In this document: one piece after another, positions 6,841-11,495 of the stretch
Numbering within the stretch: the first letter of the stretch is position 1
How the letters are laid out: each line of letters opens with the position of its first letter
NCBI GenBank assembly: GCA_027577415.1
Contig: JANBQS010000825.1
Span: forward strand, 1-11,495
Origin: Coemansia sp. RSA 922
Lineage: Eukaryota > Kickxellomycota > Kickxellomycetes > Kickxellales > Kickxellaceae
DNA length: 11,495 bases
Reading direction: 5' to 3'
Program-made: the position numbers and the translations under genes
Notes under the pieces: model-generated
The model's input: the letters and a program-made list of their open reading frames with translations, nothing else
What the model was told of the DNA's origin: nothing
Database searches by the model: none

Positions 6841-7826
6841 TTAGCTGGAGATGATTGCTGCTTTGAATGTCGCTGTCAACACCGTGTCGAATGTGCCTAT
6901 CCAAACCACTGGGCCAGGATGATATAAAAGTCGATCAAGGACTCCAATATCACATATGCTTTGTGCCAGGATGAAAACGTCATAGTCAGTCCTGAGCTTA
7001 GCACCATTATTGCATTTAGTTCCAGCCCGCACCTCTGTGGAGTCAGTGCTCATCAGTCTACGCCTAGCTATACCAAGGAGTATGCCATCAAGCATAGCAA
7101 CATGATAATCAATGCTGGCAGATGATAGCTTCTTTGACCTCAAAGTTGTGGCCTAGAGGTGGACTAACAAGTCTAGTGGTCCCAATGACAAGTACTGTGG
7201 CCATGTATCCAACTTGTTTTTGATAAATTTCACTGACAAGATCTTTGATTCTGTTATGAATGAGTGTATGAACAACTTACTCTTGTAGCCATCGCTAGAT
7301 AATAATATGCTCAGTTGACACATATATTTTCTAGAAAAGGCCAAGACAGCATTGTCCATTTCTCTATCTAAGGGGGATAATTGTTACACAGCTAACCTTG
7401 GCATTAGAGCTAGCAATGTAAAATCTCAATGATAAGTGCACACCGAGTCCCTGTTACAAAGCGATAAAACACGCATCCCTTGTCTGATTATATTCAGGAG
7501 ACAAACCATGACTCTAACGTAACGTAGAGAAGTTGTGGTTTGAGTATAATAAGTGAGAGAAAACGAACAAGGAAACAAGAGAATAAACACAGGTGCAGAG
7601 AGCTGATATATGCGAGTAAGCAAGTGAATCCAGAAACGATGAGTTTGCATTACTGCCCAATAAGTAGGCAGAGATGCTAGGCCAATACTAGATAAATTAT
7701 CAACCGAATACACACCCAACAAAAGACTCGGATGTCTATATCAAAATACAGGTCACAAGTGCATGCTGGCAGGAAAGACTCAGCAATGATTTGGACAAAA
7801 CCAATGGAAAAGAACTATATCCTTTT
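6841..7826. other. Gene-poor tract, mostly unassigned decayed sequence
   Basis: This ~1-kb stretch is richer in A and T than its neighbours and has no intact gene. Long but unfamiliar frames occur on both strands, for example minus 6841-7143 and 7426-7722, and a plus-strand frame that is open from 6841 to about 7125 except for one stop. These look like remains of coding sequence worn down by mutation. The only part with any family resemblance is 7157-7288, listed below. I could not assign the rest. Confidence 0.5.
7157..7288 (+). pseudogene. Possible piggyBac-type transposase N-terminal relic
   Basis: In plus frame 2 the segment encodes SNLFLINFTDKIFDSVMNE (about 7205-7261). Its pattern F-x3-F-T-D-x2-x-D-x3-x-x-E lines up without gaps with the start of the DDE_Tnp_1_7 (piggyBac) domain, which typically reads like F-x-L-F-F-T-D-x-I-x-D-x-I-V-x-E-T-N. 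A stop at 7286-7288 and further stops after it break the frame, and neither catalytic Asp nor flanking terminal repeats were found. The match covers only about 20 residues, so this is a weak call; a chance open frame is the alternative. Confidence 0.22.
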
Positions 7827-7827
7827 G

Positions 7828-8295
7828 CTAAGGGCACTGGGGTGGTCGTACTTTCATTTTGAGTGAGGACTTGATAAAGCCTCGGGTAATTTGCAAGGAT
7901 GATGGGGGCCTAAGAGGTACCTCTATGCAAGCGCTGGGGCTGTGGCAGTGACGGCGGCGATGACTGTTGCTTGTTGGTATATGGCTTTCCCTTGGAATAT
8001 GAGTCGCAGGCATCTTGGACGGAGCAGCAACTGGTTGCTTGTGCGAGGGCTTGGTAGTAGAGTGGGGCTAGTTAGAGACAGTCCCCTTGGCCGTCGTAGT
8101 AGTGCCTGATTTGCCCGGCTCACTCTTGTCAGCATTCGACTTCTTGCTAGTATCAGGCGGAGAAGTCGACGGCTTAAAGCTATCTGGAATATCGCCGGTC
8201 TATCGCAGACTAACAACGATCCGTCGGAAGTTAATAACAGCCACTCTGTTGCGGTTGAACCGCCGTCTCTTAGTAGTTCCATCGTATTTTGGCAT
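7828..8295 (-). pseudogene. Gag-like relic of a copia-type retroelement
   Basis: On the minus strand a frame starting at an ATG at 8295 runs to 7828 with two internal stops (8200-8202 and 8068-8070). It opens MPKYDGTTKRRRF, close to the K-[YF]-D-G-T-N-[YF]-x2-W start of copia Gag proteins, then becomes rich in Lys, Ser, Thr and Pro. It starts ~95 bases inside the LTR at 8391-8602, the place a gag would occupy if that LTR were the 5' LTR of a minus-strand element. Another minus ATG at 8341 starts an alternative frame (MPRSTKVPKPK) that is stopped after 22 codons, so a frameshift may separate the true start from the rest. No zinc knuckle is seen. The family call rests on position plus a short motif. 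Confidence 0.4.
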
Positions 8296-8390
8296 GGTCC
8301 ACATACATTTTTGGTTTTGGCACCTTAGTAGACCGTGGCATGATGTTTCCAGACCTATTTGTTAACTTTCTTGTAGCAGTTCGGTATACC

Positions 8391-8602
8391 TGTGGGAATA
8401 GCTACTGTGAGGAAGATAATAGTAAATAAATTCACTCGTAAACAAGGCGAAGAGATGAGAGAAGCTAAAACAAGTATAATAAATGATGTGTTCTGTTATC
8501 TTGCTCAAAGCTCTGCCAAGAGCTCCTGTAAAATATGGTTAGTTCTCCTTGTAATTGGCGCAATAGAGTATGTTGGCGTCTGTTTAGAAGTAGCAACCAA
8601 TA
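8391..8602 (-). mobile_element. Long terminal repeat A (212 bp, diverged copy)
   Basis: Begins TGTGGGAATA and ends AACCAATA. It aligns end to end with the 212-bp LTR at 10861-11072, at an identity I estimate by eye as roughly 60-70%, with compensating small gaps. Shared landmarks include AGTAAATAAATT, an AGCTCT-rich doublet near the middle (8508-8525) and AAGTAGCAACCAA at the end. Similarity stops at both termini. The minus orientation is inferred from the Gag-like relic just to its left, which would make this the 5' LTR. No 5-bp target-site duplication is seen (ATACC left, ATCGT right), which fits an LTR with internal sequence on one side rather than a solo LTR. Confidence 0.7.
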
Positions 8603-8924
8603 ATCGTGCTATTACTAAGTCATGACTTTGTTGTACTTGTGTGCTGACTCAGAGAAGTTGTCAAACAGTCCACAAAGAGTGATCATGATAAATATAAGCG
8701 TCCTCAACTATCTGGCCAGCATAAGATAATTTATAGTATCTACGCCTGTTTAATTATTATCCATAGCACCAAAGAATTATGTCGATTAGTTGTTTGCCTT
8801 GTGACTTTCAGGTCTATAGAGCAAAGACGATGTCGCGACAATTTCATATATTAGTATAAATAATAACAATACACAACTAGGACAACTTTGGCATATAATT
8901 TATTAGCCGCGTAGTGGGACCTAA
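8603..8924. other. AT-rich interval between LTR A and the FRG1-like frame
   Basis: These 322 bases show no gene, no exon with the Lys-rich start expected for FRG1, and no further repeat that I can recognise. CTTTCAG at about 8805-8811 and CCTAAG at 8920-8925 could act as splice acceptors, but no matching upstream donor plus ATG exon was found. Confidence 0.5.
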
Positions 8925-9785
8925 GATCCTGATAATGACAAGTGCCAAAGCACCACTGGGTGGGTTCCCATAGAGTCGCTAGAAGACTTGGAAGGTCCTA
9001 TTGCGCTCTATCATAGAGACGAACAGCTTTACGCTTTAGCCATTCCACCCAAGGAGGAGATGCAGGCGCGAGCAGACACGAACGAGCAAGTCCCAGCACT
9101 CTACACACTTGACAACGCATCGCTAATGGAGAGCGAGCCTCTGAGCGTCGAGCAAGTGTTTGCTGTTCGCAGATCCGTACCCATGGCTGGCCCAGCCGAC
9201 GCAGAGGCGACAATGTACTCGTTAAAGTCGTTTGTAGGCACATATTTGTCGGCCGACAGGCATGGACGCCTTTCCTGCGCCTCAACAGCCATTGGCGCCC
9301 TGGAAATGTGGACCCCCGTTCTGCTTCCCGACAGAGGCGATGGTGCAATAGCATTTATGATCCGTCCACCAGGTGTATCTGAAGATCGATTCCTGAGCGC
9401 CGAGACAAACAATACAGCGCCGGAGGGCAGGCCTGCTGTATTGACCGGATCCACACTGCCTGTCCACATTCATGCACTTGGAACGTCCATTGGATACTCC
9501 CAGGTATTCTTCGCAAAATGTCAGGCCGCAATTAGGCAGAAACGCCAACAGGCCATAGCTGCAACAGCAGCCGATAGCATCGTGGGCATAGCGCCCATGT
9601 CTGGCAACCTTGCTGTCGACGAAGCCACCCAAGCCAAGCGCTTTCAGAGCTTTCAGGGCGGGCGACCACGTCCAACAGCTGAGCGCAGCATGCCCGATCT
9701 CAATAGCGCCAAGCAGGCTGGCAAGTACGGGGAGGGTCTGTTGGATCGACGCGAAAAGACAAAATCGGACCGTTACTGCAAGTAA
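8925..9785 (+). CDS. FRG1: FRG1 family protein, 5' end missing or unrecognised
   Basis: The open frame runs from just after a TAA (8922-8924) to the TAA at 9783-9785, 286 codons. The family match is clear: TGWVPIESLEDLEGPIALYH at the start, SLKSFVGTYLSADRHGRL near residues 98-115 in the beta-trefoil/fascin-like core, then MWTPVL, and the signature tail KRFQSFQ (about 238) and LLDRREKTKSDRYCK at the very end. FRG1 proteins are nuclear/nucleolar, linked to mRNA splicing and, in animals, to actin bundling. No ATG precedes the conserved start; the first in-frame ATG (9060) would remove about 45 residues of homologous sequence. The basic Lys-rich N-terminus of the family is absent. Either a short 5' exon joins at the CCTAAG acceptor (8920-8925), or the 5' end was lost next to LTR A. 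The remaining frame is intact, with no stop or shift. Confidence 0.85.
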   Translation, partial: DPDNDKCQSTTGWVPIESLEDLEGPIALYHRDEQLYALAIPPKEEMQARADTNEQVPALYTLDNASLMESEPLSVEQVFAVRRSVPMAGPADAEATMYSLKSFVGTYLSADRHGRLSCASTAIGALEMWTPVLLPDRGDGAIAFMIRPPGVSEDRFLSAETNNTAPEGRPAVLTGSTLPVHIHALGTSIGYSQVFFAKCQAAIRQKRQQAIAATAADSIVGIAPMSGNLAVDEATQAKRFQSFQGGRPRPTAERSMPDLNSAKQAGKYGEGLLDRREKTKSDRYCK

Positions 9786-9928
9786 AATCTTTAAGCATGG
9801 TGTGTGATTTAAATACCACAAGCGTACAACACTGGCAGCGAGAGACGCCTGCTACGCTTCTTTTTTTTTGTTCTGATCTCACGCGATTATTTTGCCTTGT
9901 TACTTGTCCGTATTTTCATCACTTTCCT
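9786..9928 (+). promoter_or_regulatory. Short FRG1-DcpS intergenic region
   Basis: Only 143 bp separate the FRG1-like stop from the DcpS ATG, so the FRG1 3' end and the DcpS promoter share it. It contains GATTTAAATACC, a possible TATA-like site, and a nine-T run at 9861-9869 with flanking pyrimidines, typical of fungal promoters. The two genes are co-directional; readthrough transcripts are possible. Confidence 0.4.
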
Positions 9929-10888
9929 ATGGATTCCGACACAAACAACACCACAACGCTGTCCGAGATTGAGGGCCTGCTTCAGCGCTTCCAGTTCAAA
10001 GAGGTGCTTAGCGACGACACAAGCTCCAAAACGATCTGGCTACTGGGGATCATCGCTGCCACCACCAGTACGGCCAACATTGTAGATGAGCCTGTAGTTG
10101 TTGGACACAATGCAGCCATTGTTGTTCTTGAGCGCATGGCCTTCTCACCTCTGGCAATTGCTGAAGCTGGCTGCTCACTCCCTACGCTACTTGACTCAGT
10201 ACTGCTAGCCACTGGTGAGCGCAACGACGTCTATGCTTGGGCTACTGGAGATGCTAGTGTTGCCGCGCTCAAGCCAGACCTCCGCATTGCGCTGACATAC
10301 CCAGCCACGCAGAAGCACATTGACAAGCATCGCCGTCAGCTGCGCAAATGGGTCAGCGAGACACCAGAGCTCTATTCCCGAATCACCAAGTCATTTATTG
10401 ACAGCCAGCCCACCTCCCGCGTCCAGTGGGTACACAACATTCTCTCCAAGCAGGTTGAATCAGAGCACATTGTGTTTGAGGACCCGGACCCAGACAACGG
10501 CTTTATTATTGTCCCTGATCTCAAGTGGGACGCTACCAACACAGACAACATGTACTTGGTCGCCATTGTCCACCGCCGCGACCTGCGCTCACTGCGCGAC
10601 CTTACCAGCAATCATCTGCCGCTGCTCAACAATTTACGCAGCAAGGCAGCTGTAGCTGCTAAAAAGTATGGCGTATCGTCCGACCAGCTTAGACTATATG
10701 TTCACTATCAGCCGTCATACTACCATCTTCATGTGCACATCACCAATGTGCTGCTCGAAGGCAAAGGCATGCTTGCTGGTAGGGCGCATCTTCTGGACAG
10801 CGTTATCGACAACATTGGCAACATTGCTTCCGACTATAACCAATGGACCACCATTCCATATGTTGGAATAACTACTGGAACAAGGTAA
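9929..10888 (+). CDS. DcpS-type scavenger mRNA-decapping enzyme (HIT family) with LTR-derived C-terminus
   Basis: 319 residues from the ATG at 9929. DcpS hydrolyses m7GpppN cap dinucleotides and short capped fragments left after 3'-5' mRNA decay. The swapped N-terminal domain comes first, then VQWVHNIL (Trp167) and Glu177, PDPDNGFIIVPDLKW with Asp197 and Lys199, matching the human cap-contacting Trp175, Glu185, Asp205 and Lys207. HRRDLRSLRDLT follows, and the histidine triad SYYHLHVHI has its central His at 268. All key residues are present. The frame is open further up to 9797, but that extension has no family similarity and lies in the likely promoter (a T-run at 9861-9869), so the downstream ATG is chosen. 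The last eight residues, VGITTGTR, and the TAA are encoded by the LTR that starts at 10861; animal homologues continue about 16 residues past this point. The catalytic core is untouched. Confidence 0.92.
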   Translation: MDSDTNNTTTLSEIEGLLQRFQFKEVLSDDTSSKTIWLLGIIAATTSTANIVDEPVVVGHNAAIVVLERMAFSPLAIAEAGCSLPTLLDSVLLATGERNDVYAWATGDASVAALKPDLRIALTYPATQKHIDKHRRQLRKWVSETPELYSRITKSFIDSQPTSRVQWVHNILSKQVESEHIVFEDPDPDNGFIIVPDLKWDATNTDNMYLVAIVHRRDLRSLRDLTSNHLPLLNNLRSKAAVAAKKYGVSSDQLRLYVHYQPSYYHLHVHITNVLLEGKGMLAGRAHLLDSVIDNIGNIASDYNQWTTIPYVGITTGTR

Positions 10889-11072
10889 TAGTCAATAAAT
10901 TGGTTTGATAATGAGGTGAAGAGAAGAAGATAAGCTAAATAAAGTAAGGTATATGATACATTGTGTTGTCTTGTTCAGAGCTCTTGCCAGAGCTCTTATA
11001 AACGTTGGTTGGTTCCCCTACCGGTTGGTGCAGTAGAAGACATAGACATTCTATAGGAAGTGGCAGCCAACA
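10861..11072 (-). mobile_element. Long terminal repeat B (212 bp, Ty1/copia type)
   Basis: Begins TGTTGGAATA, the same ten bases that open yeast Ty1 LTRs, and ends GCAGCCAACA, giving 6-bp perfect inverted termini TGTTGG/CCAACA. It is the same length as LTR A and alignable to it throughout. On the minus strand a TATAAGAG box (plus 10993-11000) lies in the middle, as expected for a U3 promoter in that orientation. With the integrase relic on its right, it would be the 3' LTR of a minus-strand element; no clear polypurine tract is seen at the inner edge. The left edge falls inside the DcpS coding frame. Flanking pentamers (CCATA left, CCTGA right) do not match, as expected when internal sequence lies on one side. 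Confidence 0.78.
10894..10899 (+). terminator. AATAAA supplied to DcpS by the LTR
   Basis: A canonical AATAAA lies 5 bp after the DcpS stop, inside LTR B, and is conserved in LTR A (8425-8430). If used, the retroelement gives the host mRNA its 3'-end processing signal. It is close to the stop, so the downstream LTR sequence would form the 3' UTR. Confidence 0.4.
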
Positions 11073-11495
11073 CCTGATGACTGCAGTACGGCAAGGGTGC
11101 TTAGATCTACTAGTAGTCAGCATATTAGCTGCTGTATGGTCTATAGGTGTGCTCTGCAACATCGGTTGCTCAACAACAGGCTCTGTATCCACCATATCCC
11201 CCGTAACAGAGGCGTCATGCTTGCAATTGTGTGTATCACCAGCAGTGTCCATACCAGCCAAATCCGACTCATCTAGAAGAGAAACAAGACTGTCCTGAGC
11301 AGAGATCGGAATATTAAACGTAGGCTTTGACAGATGACGATAGATAGGAAGAGAGGGTAGAGGAGTAGGACCAGAGGAAGGGGAAGAGGTGCCAAATGGA
11401 AACACACTCTCATGGTAGCTGCCACGAGATGAGTAAAACACCCGACCAGTGGCAAGGTTATAGAGAACCGCCTTGTGGTCAACAGTACCAAGATA
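11073..11495 (-). pseudogene. Ty1/copia integrase C-terminal and linker relic, partial at window edge
   Basis: The minus-strand frame is open from the right edge to a stop at 10935-10937 inside LTR B. Its first residues include YLGTVDHKAVLYNLATGRVF followed by YSSRGSYHESVFPF. This matches the end of copia-type integrases, commonly of the form GYS...YR-x-D-x-x-T-G-R-[IV]-[YF]-x-S-R-x-x-x-[FY]-[DH]-E-x-x-F-P-F. A Pro/Ser/Thr-rich linker follows (PTPLPSLP and beyond), as between integrase and reverse transcriptase in copia polyproteins. The reverse transcriptase and RNase H that should come next are absent: LTR B begins after only ~420 bases. The element is therefore internally deleted or joined by recombination. 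Its integrase core would lie beyond the window. Confidence 0.6.

Noticed and set aside
6841..7125. Plus-strand frame considered as a Helitron Rep relic
   Set aside because: Only a loose spacing of Cys, Tyr and Lys residues was suggestive. No Rep His-hydrophobe-His motif or helicase motif was found.
7452..7721. Possible third LTR, TGTTAC...CCCAACA, 270 bp
   Set aside because: Only the terminal few bases resemble LTR ends. I could not align the interior to LTR A or B, and no flanking duplication was seen.
8392..8625. 77-codon plus-strand frame
   Set aside because: It coincides with LTR A, starts on an LTR landmark, and the equivalent frame in LTR B is broken by several stops. It is repeat sequence, not a gene.
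9797..9928. 44-residue N-terminal extension of DcpS from the ATG at 9797
   Set aside because: It starts 11 bp after the FRG1 stop, crosses a poly-T promoter tract and has no similarity to DcpS N-termini. The ATG at 9929 fits the family length.
11005..11298. 97-codon plus-strand frame near the right end
   Set aside because: It is antisense to the copia linker frame and overlaps LTR B. The minus frame has the family motif.
1..11495. CRISPR array, tRNA or rRNA genes, bacterial-type operon
   Set aside because: No spaced direct repeats, no tRNA-like cloverleaf boxes and no rRNA motifs were seen, and the gene content is fungal.

Overview
The window looks like a piece of a nuclear fungal chromosome, most likely an early-diverging, intron-poor lineage such as the Kickxellomycotina (Coemansia-like). 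That placement is an inference from gene content: a fungal Mdm31/Mdm32 mitochondrial protein sits beside a recognisable LAMTOR2 (Ragulator), an FRG1 family protein and a DcpS mRNA-cap scavenger. The genes are long single open frames, and there are no bacterial-style operons or ribosome binding sites.

Layout. 1-723 (+): 3' part of an aldo-keto reductase gene. 724-1356: non-coding, with a perfect 17-bp inverted repeat. 1357-2757 (+): MFS monocarboxylate-type transporter. 2758-3218: non-coding, with two palindromes. 3219-5789 (+): Mdm31/Mdm32-like inner-membrane protein with a very long N-terminal region. 5819-6622 (-): LAMTOR2-like roadblock protein with a ~126-residue insertion, convergent with the previous gene across 29 bp. 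6623-6840: its upstream region, with a perfect CRE. 6841-8924: AT-richer, gene-poor ground holding broken mobile-element pieces. 8925-9785 (+): FRG1-like gene with no visible start. 9929-10888 (+): DcpS-like decapping enzyme. 10861-11495: LTR plus Ty1/copia relic running off the right edge.

The main discovery is a pair of diverged long terminal repeats at 8391-8602 and 10861-11072. Each is 212 bp. The better one begins TGTTGGAATA and ends CCAACA, like Ty1/copia LTRs. A Gag-like relic lies just left of the first, and an integrase C-terminal/linker relic lies right of the second; both read on the minus strand. The LTRs bracket the FRG1-DcpS pair, and each host gene is abnormal at the end facing its LTR. 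FRG1 has no start exon. DcpS takes its last eight residues, its stop codon and a canonical AATAAA from the LTR.

The host genes do not form one pathway: carbonyl reduction, carboxylate transport, mitochondrial membrane organisation, TORC1 signalling at the vacuole/lysosome, RNA-linked FRG1 and mRNA-cap clearance. No wholly new multi-gene system is visible. The most interesting material is the retroelement remodelling of two host genes and the expanded LAMTOR2.
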